DNA of 6,533 nucleotides from the NCBI GenBank assembly GCA_964548165.1, contig CAZJQD010000085.1, positions 1 through 6,533 of the forward strand. The letters are read 5' to 3'. The notes below the pieces were generated by a model that was not told the DNA's origin, did not search any database, and was given only the letters and a program-made list of their open reading frames with translations. How positions within the stretch are numbered: position 1 is the first letter of the stretch; each line of letters begins with the position of its first letter. Made by a program: the position numbers and the translations under genes. Below, piece by piece: positions 1-6,533 of the stretch. Source of the stretch: CAZJQD01 sp964548165 [NCBI: uncultured bacterium] (lineage in GTDB: Bacteria; UBA8481).

Positions 1-649
1 AGTTCTGGTAGACCTCGATGAAGGCCGTGCCCTTGTGGCGTGCCGCGGCCTCGAAGACCTGGCTCATGTGCTTGGGATCGGCGTCCATCGTCCGCGCCAC
101 GAAGGTGGCCTCGGCCGAGAGCGCCATCATCGCCGGGACGATGGGGTAGTCGATGACGCCGGTGGGAGAGGACTTGGTCTTCTGGCCGACGAGGGACGTG
201 GGCGAATACTGGCCCTTGGTGAGCCCGTAGATCTGGTTGTTGAAGAGCACGATCTTGAGATCCATGTTGCGCCGGATCGTGTGGATGAAGTGGTTGCCGC
301 CGATCGAGAGCCCGTCCCCGTCGCCGGTCATGACCCAGATCATGAGCTCGGGATTGACCATGCGCACGCCAGTGGCGATCGCCGGGGCGCGCCCGTGGAT
401 CGTGTGGAAGCCATAGGTGTTCATGTAGTAGGGGAAGCGGCTGGAGCATCCGATCCCGGAGATGAAGCAGACGTTCTCGGGCTTCACGCCCAGGTTGGGC
501 ATGATGCTCTGCATCTGCGCCAGGATCGAGTAGTCGCCGCAACCCGGGCACCAGCGGACGGTCTGGTCCGAGGTGAAGTCCTTGCGGGTCAGCGGGGCCG
601 CGGCCGGGGGAGCCCCGGGGGCGGGTGCAGGCGTCGTCGTGGTGCTCAT
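1..649 (-). CDS. korB: 2-oxoglutarate:ferredoxin oxidoreductase beta subunit (3' end cut by window edge)
   Basis: This is the thiamine-diphosphate and iron-sulfur subunit of the two-subunit, CoA-dependent KorAB enzyme, which converts 2-oxoglutarate to succinyl-CoA and CO2 and reduces ferredoxin in the cytoplasm (or runs in reverse). The 216 codons present show WCPGCGDY (Cys34, Cys37) and GIGCSSR (Cys68). In the 2-oxoacid:ferredoxin oxidoreductase family these are three of the four ligands of a [4Fe-4S] cluster. The fourth is usually in YQNC; the window ends after YQN with a T as the next base, compatible with a Cys codon. The TPP/Mg motif starts at GDGD (110-113) and ends at NN (137-138), and [10 protein letters not shown] (143-152) is typical of KorB. 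The family is about 340-375 residues, so the last third is missing. Start: ATG at 649, with AAGGAG at 662-657, seven bases upstream. It overlaps the korA stop as ATGA. The first 20 residues are a Thr/Ala/Pro-rich extension. PorB is a less likely alternative. Confidence 0.95.
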   Translation of the reverse strand, partial: MSTTTTPAPAPGAPPAAAPLTRKDFTSDQTVRWCPGCGDYSILAQMQSIMPNLGVKPENVCFISGIGCSSRFPYYMNTYGFHTIHGRAPAIATGVRMVNPELMIWVMTGDGDGLSIGGNHFIHTIRRNMDLKIVLFNNQIYGLTKGQYSPTSLVGQKTKSSPTGVIDYPIVPAMMALSAEATFVARTMDADPKHMSQVFEAAARHKGTAFIEVYQN

Positions 650-2490
650 GCGTGGGCTCCTTCCAACAGCTCGCGGCAACGAGCGTACAGGTCACTGATC
701 TTGTAGGGGACTCCGCGCACCTCGTTGCACTGGATGAGTTCTTTCTGGTAGTGGGCCTTGAGGAGCCAGGCGAGCTGTCCGCGGTTGATCTCGGGGACGA
801 GCACCTTGTTGAAACGCTCGAGGACGGCCCCGAGGTTACGGGGGAACGGGTTGAGATAGCGGATGTGCGCGTGGCTGATGGAACGGCCCTCGGCGCGGAG
901 CTTCTCGACCGCGCTGCGGATGGAACCGTAGGTCGAGCCCCAGCCGACGACGAGGAGCTCGCCCTCGTTCTCGCCGAAGACGTCCTGCTCGGGGATGAAC
1001 TCGGCTACCCGGCGGACCTTCTCTTCGCGGTGAAGGGTCATCACGTGATGGTTGTCGCCGTCGTAGCTGACGTTGCCGGTCACGTCCGCCTTCTCCAGGC
1101 CGCCGATGCGGTGCGTGAGCCCCGGGGTGCCGGGGATGGCCCATGGCCGCGCATGCGTCTCGGCGTCGCGCAGGTAGGGCTTGTACGTGGCAGGATCCTT
1201 GGCGAACTCGGTCTCGATGGGCGGGAGATCTTTCAGGTCGACGATCCGCCAGGGCTCGGCGCCGTTGGCGATGAAGCCGTCGGAGAGCACGATGACGGGG
1301 CCCATGGTCCGAAGAGCCAGGCGCGCGGCCTCGTAGGCCATGAGGAACGCGTCGGACGGGGACTGGGGCGCGACGACGATGAGCGGAGAGTCGCCGTTAC
1401 GGCCGTAGATGGCCTGGAGGAGGTCGGACTGCTCGGTCTTGGTGGGCAGGCCCGTGGAAGGGCCGCCACGCTGGACGTTGACGATGACGACCGGGAGCTC
1501 GGTGATGACCGCGAGGTTGATGGCCTCGGACTTGAGGCAGAGACCGGGGCCGGAGGTTCCGGTCGTGGAGAGCGCGCCCCCGAAGGAAGCGCCGACGGCG
1601 GCCGCCATCGCCGCGATCTCGTCCTCGGCCTGGAAGGTGTAGACGTTGTAGGCGGCGAGGTTGGAGAGCGTGTGGAGGATGTCGGAGGCGGGAGTGATGG
1701 GATAGGAGGCGTAGTAGAGCGGGAGGTTGCAGTTGTGCGCGGCGGCGACGAGCCCGTAGGCGATGGCCTCGTTGCCGTTGAACTGGCGGTACTTGCCCGG
1801 CGGGAGCTTGGCGGCAGGGATGTGGTAGCGGGCCGGGAAGACCTCGGTCGTGTCGCCGAAGTTGTAGCCGGCCAGCATCGCCCGCTTGTTGGCCTCGAGC
1901 ACCGCGGGATTCTTCGCGAACTTCTTCTCGATCCAGGCCATGGAGGTGTCGAGCGGACGATCGAAGATCCAGTAGGCGAGTCCCAGCGCGAAGAAGTTCT
2001 TGCACCGCTCCTGGTCCTTCCGGGTGATGCCCGGGACCTCGGCCGTGGCGTTCACGGTCAAGGTCGTGATGGGAACCTGGTGGACCTGGTATCCGGCGAG
2101 GGAACCGTCTTCGAGGGGATTGGTCACGTAGCCGGCCTTCTTGAGGTTGGCGGCGGCGAAGGAGTCGCTGTTCGCGACGATGACGCCCTCGGGATCGAGG
2201 TCGCCCAGGCAACTCTTGAGCGCGGCGGGGTTCATCGCGAAGAGGCAGTCGGCGCGATCACCGGGCGTGAAGATGTCGCGGTTGGCGAGCTGGATCTGGA
2301 AGCCCGAGACGCCCGCGACGGAACCGGCAGGGGCGCGGATCTCGGCGGGATAATCGGGGAAGGTCGAGACGTCGTTGCCGAAGATGGCGGACGAATCGGT
2401 GAACTGCGTCCCGGTCAACTGCATGCCGTCGCCGGAGTCGCCGGCGAACCGGATCGTGACGCTGTCTTTTTCTATCTTGTCCTGGGCCAT
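646..2490 (-). CDS. korA: 2-oxoglutarate:ferredoxin oxidoreductase alpha subunit (fused gamma-alpha)
   Basis: This is the large subunit of KorAB. The 614 residues match the usual 600-650 of the fused gamma-alpha type, as in actinobacterial KorA. The N-terminal gamma domain (about 10-205) opens with [17 protein letters not shown] and has [14 protein letters not shown] near 54-67. The pyrimidine-binding domain begins around 238 and contains YPITP (263-267), TSGPG (312-316) and [16 protein letters not shown] (341-356), which build the TPP and substrate pocket with KorB. A transketolase C-terminal-like domain II fills about 520-600, including GWGST and RYLNPFP. I chose the ATG at 2490, giving MAQDKIEKD, because GAGAGGG lies eight bases upstream. 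The in-frame ATGs at 2526 and 2514 have no ribosome site and would lie inside the CBS gene. One base separates the CBS stop from this start, and the stop overlaps korB. 2-oxoglutarate is inferred from family resemblance; another 2-oxoacid is possible. Confidence 0.95.
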   Translation of the reverse strand: MAQDKIEKDSVTIRFAGDSGDGMQLTGTQFTDSSAIFGNDVSTFPDYPAEIRAPAGSVAGVSGFQIQLANRDIFTPGDRADCLFAMNPAALKSCLGDLDPEGVIVANSDSFAAANLKKAGYVTNPLEDGSLAGYQVHQVPITTLTVNATAEVPGITRKDQERCKNFFALGLAYWIFDRPLDTSMAWIEKKFAKNPAVLEANKRAMLAGYNFGDTTEVFPARYHIPAAKLPPGKYRQFNGNEAIAYGLVAAAHNCNLPLYYASYPITPASDILHTLSNLAAYNVYTFQAEDEIAAMAAAVGASFGGALSTTGTSGPGLCLKSEAINLAVITELPVVIVNVQRGGPSTGLPTKTEQSDLLQAIYGRNGDSPLIVVAPQSPSDAFLMAYEAARLALRTMGPVIVLSDGFIANGAEPWRIVDLKDLPPIETEFAKDPATYKPYLRDAETHARPWAIPGTPGLTHRIGGLEKADVTGNVSYDGDNHHVMTLHREEKVRRVAEFIPEQDVFGENEGELLVVGWGSTYGSIRSAVEKLRAEGRSISHAHIRYLNPFPRNLGAVLERFNKVLVPEINRGQLAWLLKAHYQKELIQCNEVRGVPYKISDLYARCRELLEGAHA

Positions 2491-2491
2491 T

Positions 2492-2965
2492 TCAAGCGCC
2501 CTCTCTTTCTGCATAAATCTGATCATGATCGGGCGGGAGGTTGAGCACTTCAGCCGGATACAGGTCCGCGAACTGCCTCACCAGGCCGCGGACGGAGAGC
2601 ACGCTGACGGGTCGCCCCTCGGTGACGACGGGGAGATGACGGAGGTGGCCCTTGTCCATCCGGATGATGGCCGTGCGGAGCGTGTCCTCCGGTTCGATGG
2701 TGACGGGCTGAGCCGTCATGTGGTCGGCGACGCTGTCGGTGAGGGGGCGGCCCTTGGCCACGACCTTCACGAGGACGTCGCGCTCGGTCAGGATGCCGAC
2801 CAGCTTGGATCCGGGGTCGATGACGAGCACGCATCCCGTCCGCTCGGCGCTCATCTTGGCCACAGCGTCGGCGATGGTGGCGGCGCGGGGCAGAACGATA
2901 GGAGTGCGCGTCCCGATAATGTCGCGGACGTGCGTCGTGCTGGTGAACTTGTTGAGTCGATTCAT
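2492..2965 (-). CDS. two-CBS-domain protein, probable nucleotide-sensing regulator
   Basis: This is a stand-alone Bateman module of 157 residues with no other domain, signal peptide or membrane segment, so it should be cytoplasmic. CBS1 spans about 12-75 and CBS2 about 80-142. CBS1 ends in GILTERD (57-63), which keeps the Thr and Asp that usually hold the ribose and phosphates of an adenine nucleotide. The equivalent of CBS2, SVLSVRG (121-127), has Gly in place of the Asp, so I infer one good nucleotide site. The tail reads NLPPDHDQ, then ends in REGA. The ATG at 2965 has GAAGG about six bases upstream. The stop is one base from the korA start, so it is the first gene of a CBS-korA-korB operon. 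Small CBS pairs commonly bind AMP, ATP or NAD(H) and control a partner protein. That the partner here is KorAB is inferred from position only. Confidence 0.9.
   Translation of the reverse strand: MNRLNKFTSTTHVRDIIGTRTPIVLPRAATIADAVAKMSAERTGCVLVIDPGSKLVGILTERDVLVKVVAKGRPLTDSVADHMTAQPVTIEPEDTLRTAIIRMDKGHLRHLPVVTEGRPVSVLSVRGLVRQFADLYPAEVLNLPPDHDQIYAEREGA
2499..2505 (-). promoter_or_regulatory. ribosome binding site deciding the korA start
   Basis: On the minus strand GAGAGGG lies eight bases before the ATG at 2490 and inside the last codons of the CBS gene. It supports this start over the in-frame ATGs at 2514 and 2526, whose upstream bases are not purine-rich. Ribosomes finishing the CBS gene would stop almost on top of it, which favours translational coupling. 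Confidence 0.6.
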
Positions 2966-3284
2966 GGGGACCTTCAGGCGGATAGATTTGCGCGCAGTTT
3001 AAGGCGCTCCGCGATGCGGTTCAAGAGTGAGAAGATGCACAAGCTCGCGAAAGAATGAAAGTGATGAAGTTCACAATATCCGCACTTCGGCTCAATGCGC
3101 GCAACGATTGCGTCTCGACGACTCCTGGAGGATGACAAGCGTTCAGGGAACGGAAAGCGTATCGCTGGTTTCATAAGGTCGATCACAGACCCATTCCCCG
3201 CGGTTTAGGCTGGAGAGCGACCCTGGGAAACGACTTTGAGTGAGAGGCGAGGCCAGCCGGGAATCGGCCGTCCTGTTGAGCGCG
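2966..3284 (-). promoter_or_regulatory. intergenic region, probable promoter of the CBS-korAB operon
   Basis: This is the only long gap in the window. It is visibly richer in A+T than the flanking genes, especially at 2990-3180. A weak sigma70-like pair can be read on the minus strand: TTGCGC (3104-3099), 18 bases, GATATT (3080-3075), about seven of twelve consensus matches. It also holds small perfect inverted repeats: CGCAA-CGA-TTGCG (3100-3112), CGTTC-AGG-GAACG (3140-3152) and AGCG-TAT-CGCT (3156-3166). A CRP-like palindrome lies at 3060-3075. No good intrinsic terminator follows the cyclase stop at 3285. A 70-codon GTG-started frame at 3186-2974 has mixed third-position bases, unlike the real genes, and I do not call it. 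The promoter role is inferred from position and composition. Confidence 0.5.
3060..3075. promoter_or_regulatory. CRP/FNR-family-like operator
   Basis: The plus strand reads AGTGA-TGAAGT-TCACA. Against the CRP consensus TGTGA-N6-TCACA, nine of the ten half-site bases match with the exact six-base spacer. The centre lies about 102 bases upstream of the CBS start. If the weak -10 at 3080-3075 is used, the site would sit over the transcription start and act as a repressor site. If the promoter lies nearer the gene, it could be an activator site. No CRP/FNR gene is in the window, so the binding protein is unknown, and a chance match is possible. Confidence 0.3.
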
Positions 3285-4391
3285 TCAGGCCACCTCGACG
3301 CGGTTGCGGCCGTTCTGCTTGGCGGCGTAGAGCGCCTTGTCGGCGTGCTCGAGGTCCTTGGAAGAGATGCCTATGGAGACGGTGACAGGGAGCGGTTGCA
3401 TGTGACCGTGCGGGCGCGTCGGATTCTCCAGGAGGTGTCGCTGCATGCGCTCCGCCAGGAGCGCCGCGGCGTCGACGGAACTCTCGGGAAGAATCAGCGC
3501 GAATTCCTCGCCTCCATACCGCGCGACGAAATCGCTCTTGCGCGCCACTTCGCGCAACTGCTTGGCCACGGCCATGAGCACGGCGTCGCCGACGGCGTGT
3601 CCGTGCGTGTCGTTGAAGCGCTTGAAGTGATCGATGTCGATCATGGCATACGAGAGCTTGAGTCCGAGCGAGGCGGCGCGGCGCTGTTCCACCGGGAGGG
3701 CCTCGTCCAGCGCGCGCCGGTTCGGCAGGCCCGTGAGCCAATCCGTTCGGCCAATTTCCCGTAGTTGTTCCATCCTGCCGCTCCGGAGGACGGCCAGGCG
3801 CGCCTGCCCGATGAGCGCCTGCACGGCGTACTCCTGGTCGGTGGTCGGTGTGAACGTCGGGCGGAATCCCGAGCCGTCGCGGGCGAAGGCGGTCTCGGCC
3901 CCGGGAAGTCCGAGGCGACGGGCGGCCGCGTTCAGCGCGCTGAGCGTCTCATCGGCGGAGCTGGAGGCGAGCACGGCGCGCAGGGCGCGCGACAGTTCGA
4001 CGGCATGGTTCAGCCGGCCGCGGGCCTCGGCTTCCTGCCGCGCCAGGACCGCGAGGCGGGCCTCCGCCTCGGCGTCGTCCCGGATCGCCGTGGTGCCGGC
4101 CTGCGTGGTCGCGAGAAGCGCGGCGTGAGCGATCGCGCCGAGGCGCCAGGCGGCCGCGGCCGCGCCGATCCCGGCCAGGGCGACCGACGGAAATCCCAGG
4201 ATGCCCCCTGCCAGCGTCGGCACGAGAATGAACGCCGCCAGCCGACCGGTTCTTCCCTCGACCAGCGCCTCGGCATGGAGGTTCCAGGCGGCCGCGGCGG
4301 CGATGCCGGCACCGGCCAGGAGGATCGGCTCACTGCCGCGAAGGAGGCCCCAGCCGCCCAGCGCCCACCCGAGGACGTAGAGCGCCCTCAT
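3285..4391 (-). CDS. membrane-anchored GGDEF diguanylate cyclase with intact I-site
   Basis: It probably makes cyclic di-GMP from two GTP at the inner face of the membrane. Residues 1-95 are hydrophobic and Ala/Gly-rich, fitting three or four short membrane segments. A charged helical stretch follows (about 102-150), then a short region of no recognised fold (about 150-205). The GGDEF domain fills about 210-368: DWLTGLPNRR (217-226), IDIDHFKRFND (251-261, Asp252 a metal ligand), HAVGD with Asp269 in a guanine-contact position, and GGEEF (293-297). RKSD (284-287) stands at the exact spacing of the product-inhibition I-site, so c-di-GMP feedback is expected. All the usual catalytic residues are present. 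The ATG at 4391 has AGGAG eight bases upstream and overlaps the stop of the preceding cyclase as ATGA. What the N-terminal part senses is unknown. Confidence 0.92.
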   Translation of the reverse strand: MRALYVLGWALGGWGLLRGSEPILLAGAGIAAAAAWNLHAEALVEGRTGRLAAFILVPTLAGGILGFPSVALAGIGAAAAAWRLGAIAHAALLATTQAGTTAIRDDAEAEARLAVLARQEAEARGRLNHAVELSRALRAVLASSSADETLSALNAAARRLGLPGAETAFARDGSGFRPTFTPTTDQEYAVQALIGQARLAVLRSGRMEQLREIGRTDWLTGLPNRRALDEALPVEQRRAASLGLKLSYAMIDIDHFKRFNDTHGHAVGDAVLMAVAKQLREVARKSDFVARYGGEEFALILPESSVDAAALLAERMQRHLLENPTRPHGHMQPLPVTVSIGISSKDLEHADKALYAAKQNGRNRVEVA

Positions 4392-5674
4392 CGGCGAAAC
4401 TCCTGCGTCTGGTTCCGGCCCGCCGCCTTGGCGTGATACAGCGCCTTGTCAGCGGCGTCGAAGAGCTCGGAGAGCGAGAGGCCGTGGCCGGGGAAGACGG
4501 CGATGCCCGCGGAAAAGGTGAGCGGCGCGCCCTCGGGACGCCTCACGTGATCGGCAACGTCGCGGCGGATGGCGGCGATCCGGTCCATGAGGGCGGCTCC
4601 ATCGACACCGGGCGCCAGGAGTCCGAATTCCTCGCCGCCCATGCGCCCGGAGAGCACGACCTTCTCGACGGCGCCCTTCCGGTCTTCGGGAACGGCCCCC
4701 TGTTCCTCTCCCGGTTCGGCCGCCGCCGCGAGCACCTGGGCGAACGCCTTGAGGGCGGCGTCACCGGCCTCGTGACCGTGCTCGTCATTGAGATTCTTGA
4801 AGTGATCGAGATCGAGCAAGGCAAAGGCCAGGGGACGTCGGGCTCGCGCCGCGAGGGACAGCTCCTTGTGCGCCTCGTCCTCGAACGCCTTGCGCGTCAG
4901 GAGCCCCGTGAGGCCGTCCCGGCGGGCCTCGTTGTCGATCGTCTCGGCCAGGAGCGCGGCCTGCAGGGCCGAGCCCGCGATCTCGCTGAGGGCGAAGAGG
5001 AGTCTCAGGTCGGTGTCGGTCCAGGCGCGGTCGGTTCTCCACGTCGCTACCGCCTCGCGTCGCCAGAGGTGGCCGGTGATCCCGGGGAGCGGGACCGCGA
5101 TCAGGTGACTGCCGTCCCGCATCGTGCGACGCACGGGCGCGCCCAGCAGGCCCCGGATCTCGTCGTCCATCCCGGTGTCGGTGGTGCCGTCGAGAGGGAC
5201 GAGGGCGGCGCGGTTGCCGCCCAGCGCTCGCAGCGCGCCCGCGACGATCTCTTCGCGCACCTGGGCCACGCTGTCGCATTGCCCGAACTTCACGGCCAGC
5301 ACGTTGATCTCGTTGAGCGCGCCTTCCTGCGCGCGAAGGCTGTCGCGGCGTCGCTCGATGATGGCCGCCTCGTGGCGCCGCGCCGCGGCACGCGCCCTCG
5401 CCACATCCGCCACCTCCCGGGACCAGGCGGTCGTGCGCCGGGCGCCTGCCAATACGCGCGCGGCGAGGAACCCGCCGAAGGCCGGGGCGGGCAGGAGCGG
5501 GACGAAGGGGAGGAACGCGGAGACGCCGCCGTCCGTGCCCAGGAGATGAGAAAGAGGGAGAGCGGCGAGCGCGAGGAGGGCGCCGAGGAGCGCGGCCAGC
5601 GAGGGGCGCAGCATCGTGCCCGCCAGCATCGCGACGACGACGGCCGCGGCCATCACCAGGCCCGGCGTCACCAT
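4388..5674 (-). CDS. membrane-anchored GAF-like/GGDEF diguanylate cyclase lacking the I-site
   Basis: This is a second probable c-di-GMP synthase, 428 residues. Hydrophobic segments near 4-20, 24-45 and 52-75 anchor it. A charged coiled-coil-like helix (84-118) leads to a GAF-like sensor region (about 119-245), then GGDEF (about 250-428). Catalytic features are LDLDHFKNLND (287-297, Asp288 a metal ligand), HEAGD (Asp305) and GGEEF (346-350). Three oddities: the usual DxLTGLxNR reads DGLTGLLTR, with Thr260 for Asn; the I-site position (337-340) is EKVV instead of RxxD; and the stretch between the GD motif and GGEEF is 17 residues longer than in its downstream neighbour, through a charged Glu/Gly/Pro-rich insert near 319-338. 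It is probably active but not inhibited by product in the usual way. The ATG at 5674 has no clear ribosome site (only G7, twelve bases upstream), so the start is less certain than for the other genes. A start at 5709 would need a one-base frame change. Confidence 0.88.
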   Translation of the reverse strand: MVTPGLVMAAAVVVAMLAGTMLRPSLAALLGALLALAALPLSHLLGTDGGVSAFLPFVPLLPAPAFGGFLAARVLAGARRTTAWSREVADVARARAAARRHEAAIIERRRDSLRAQEGALNEINVLAVKFGQCDSVAQVREEIVAGALRALGGNRAALVPLDGTTDTGMDDEIRGLLGAPVRRTMRDGSHLIAVPLPGITGHLWRREAVATWRTDRAWTDTDLRLLFALSEIAGSALQAALLAETIDNEARRDGLTGLLTRKAFEDEAHKELSLAARARRPLAFALLDLDHFKNLNDEHGHEAGDAALKAFAQVLAAAAEPGEEQGAVPEDRKGAVEKVVLSGRMGGEEFGLLAPGVDGAALMDRIAAIRRDVADHVRRPEGAPLTFSAGIAVFPGHGLSLSELFDAADKALYHAKAAGRNQTQEFRR

Positions 5675-5709
5675 GCCGTCAACGAGCCCCCCCGGTCTCT
5701 CACCGCCAT
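5668..5709 (-). other. 13-codon reading frame in the ATPase-cyclase spacer
   Basis: On the minus strand the ATPase stop TAG is followed directly by ATG (5709), opening a 13-codon frame, MAVRDRGGSLTAW, whose TGA stop overlaps the start region of the first cyclase. AAGGA lies four bases before this ATG, better than anything before the annotated cyclase start at 5674. The frame crosses seven G (5693-5687). With eight G it would run straight into the cyclase. It may be a short coupling peptide, a sign of a base miscall in the run, or chance. Confidence 0.3.
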
Positions 5710-6533
5710 CTATTCCTTGAGGCGTTGGCCCGTCCGGGCCTCGAAGAGATGGGCGCGTGAGAGATCGAGCACGAGGTCGAGCCGTGAACCGATATCGGGA
5801 GTGAGGTCGCCGCGGAACCTCGCGATGGCCTCGTGCTTCCCGATGCGGGCCGTGACGTAGACTTCCGAGCCCATCGGCTCCACGACCTCGGCGATGCCGG
5901 AGACCACGCGGTCAAGCGGCGCGTCCGTGCGGCTCAGGCGGTCGTGGATGTCCTCGGGGCGAATGCCCAGAAGGAGCGGCTCGCCGGCGGCCGCCTGCCG
6001 GGCCGCCGCCGCCAGCGAGGGCGTGACGCCGATCGAGAAGCCGGCACCCGTCAGCGATCGGCCTTCATCGGCGACGTCCACCGGCAGGAAGTTCATGGCG
6101 GGGCTCCCGATGAACCCGGCCACGAAGAGGTTCGCGGGATGGGCGTAGAGATCCATCGGCTTGGCGATCTGCTGGATGACGCCGTCCTTCAATACGACGA
6201 TCTGGTCCGCCATCGTCATCGCTTCCACCTGGTCGTGCGTGACGTAGATCATCGTCGCGCCGAGGCGGTGGTGGAGGCGGGAGAGTTCGCTGCGCATGTG
6301 CACGCGCAGCTTCGCGTCGAGGTTGGAGAGGGGCTCGTCAAAAAGAAAGGCCTTCGGATGCCGGACGATGGCGCGCCCGAGCGCCACGCGCTGGCGCTGT
6401 CCGCCCGAGAGCTGGGCGGGCTTGCGGTTGAGCACCTTGTCGAGCTCGAGGATCTCGGCCGCATCCTTCACGCGCGACTCGATCTCGGCGCGGGGCGCGC
6501 CGCGGAGCTTGAGGCCGGAGGACATGTTGTCGG
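5710..6533 (-). CDS. ugpC: ABC importer ATPase, UgpC/MalK/MsmX type (5' end cut by window edge)
   Basis: This is the ATP-hydrolysing subunit of a carbohydrate-type (CUT1) ABC importer on the inner face of the membrane. The frame is open to the window edge, reading D-N-M-S-S-G-L-K-L. This matches the family segment ENMxxGLKLR, so the ATG at 6525 is an internal Met and roughly the first 80-90 residues, with Walker A, lie outside. Visible in order are LSGGQRQRVALGRA (signature), AFLFDEPLSNLDAKLR (Walker B and D-loop) and THDQVEAM (H-loop), then FIGSPAMNFL leading into the regulatory OB-fold/TOBE part with LGIRPEDI and EPMGSEVYV. It ends in TGQRLKE and TAG. These features place it with UgpC and MalK, which pair with sugar, glycerol-3-phosphate or polyol permeases. 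The substrate cannot be told because no permease or binding-protein gene is in view. The next gene starts 35 bases downstream, so co-transcription with the cyclases is plausible. Confidence 0.93.
   Translation of the reverse strand, partial: DNMSSGLKLRGAPRAEIESRVKDAAEILELDKVLNRKPAQLSGGQRQRVALGRAIVRHPKAFLFDEPLSNLDAKLRVHMRSELSRLHHRLGATMIYVTHDQVEAMTMADQIVVLKDGVIQQIAKPMDLYAHPANLFVAGFIGSPAMNFLPVDVADEGRSLTGAGFSIGVTPSLAAAARQAAAGEPLLLGIRPEDIHDRLSRTDAPLDRVVSGIAEVVEPMGSEVYVTARIGKHEAIARFRGDLTPDIGSRLDLVLDLSRAHLFEARTGQRLKE

Noticed and set aside
35-706. A 223-codon plus-strand frame at the left edge
   Set aside because: It is antisense to korB, which shows the full set of Cys and TPP motifs in the other strand.
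2490-2526. A longer korA start at 2526, adding 12 residues
   Set aside because: There is no purine-rich site before that ATG, it would overlap the CBS gene by 35 bases, and the start at 2490 has GAGAGGG at good spacing.
625-2544. A 639-codon open frame on the plus strand covering nearly all of korA
   Set aside because: It lies antisense to a clear KorA gene. The product is low-complexity, rich in Gly, Arg, Glu, Asp and Val with no domain motifs, as expected from the reverse of strongly GC-ending codons.
2974-3186. A 70-codon GTG-started frame on the minus strand in the intergenic region, with a CxxC and nearby His residues
   Set aside because: Third codon positions are mixed instead of strongly G/C as in the neighbours, the ribosome site is weak, and it spans the palindromes. 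The Cys/His pattern does not match a known metal-binding spacing.
3251-3269. A possible terminator hairpin just after the cyclase stop
   Set aside because: The stem is only four base pairs (GCCG-GGAAT-CGGC) and no run of T follows on the minus strand.
4433-5860. A 475-codon open frame on the plus strand opposite the first cyclase
   Set aside because: It is an antisense shadow of a well-supported GGDEF gene and runs on into the ATPase gene. The protein is Arg/Gly/Glu-rich with no recognisable motif.

Overview
The window is GC-rich (by eye about two thirds G+C) bacterial DNA. Every supported gene lies on the minus strand, so transcription runs from high to low coordinates. Coding is dense, with stop/start overlaps and one real gap, at 2966-3284. 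The two-subunit, ferredoxin-dependent 2-oxoglutarate oxidoreductase with a fused gamma-alpha chain, a CBS-pair protein, and GGDEF proteins next to a UgpC/MalK-type ABC ATPase suggest a free-living high-GC bacterium. Gemmatimonadota, Eisenbacteria, Planctomycetes and Acidobacteria are possible, but the sequence seen here does not fix the phylum. There are no RNA genes, mobile elements, CRISPR arrays or long repeats that I can support.

Upstream block (6533 down to 3285): the 3' part of a sugar/glycerol-phosphate-type ABC importer ATPase (ugpC-like, cut by the window edge) is followed 35 bases later by a membrane-anchored GAF-like/GGDEF diguanylate cyclase. That gene overlaps a second membrane-anchored GGDEF protein by ATGA. 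Both cyclases keep a GGEEF active-site loop. The downstream one has an intact RxxD inhibitory site. The upstream one lacks it and has about 17 extra residues just before the loop. The short spacer between the ATPase and the first cyclase holds a run of seven G and a 13-codon reading frame abutting the ATPase stop. One extra G would fuse that frame to the cyclase.

Intergenic region (2966-3284): relatively AT-rich, with no convincing gene. It holds small inverted repeats and a near-perfect CRP-family palindrome (AGTGA-N6-TCACA), and it is the likely promoter region for the next operon.

Downstream block (2965 to 1): a two-CBS-domain protein, then korA and korB (korB cut by the left edge). The junctions are TGA-A-ATG and ATGA, so the three are very probably one translationally coupled operon. 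KorAB would interconvert 2-oxoglutarate (+CoA) and succinyl-CoA + CO2 using ferredoxin. The CBS protein may sense adenine nucleotides and modulate this step, but that is inference. I see no wholly new system. The points most worth a second look are the CBS-korAB coupling, the asymmetric cyclase pair, and the frame-sensitive spacer.
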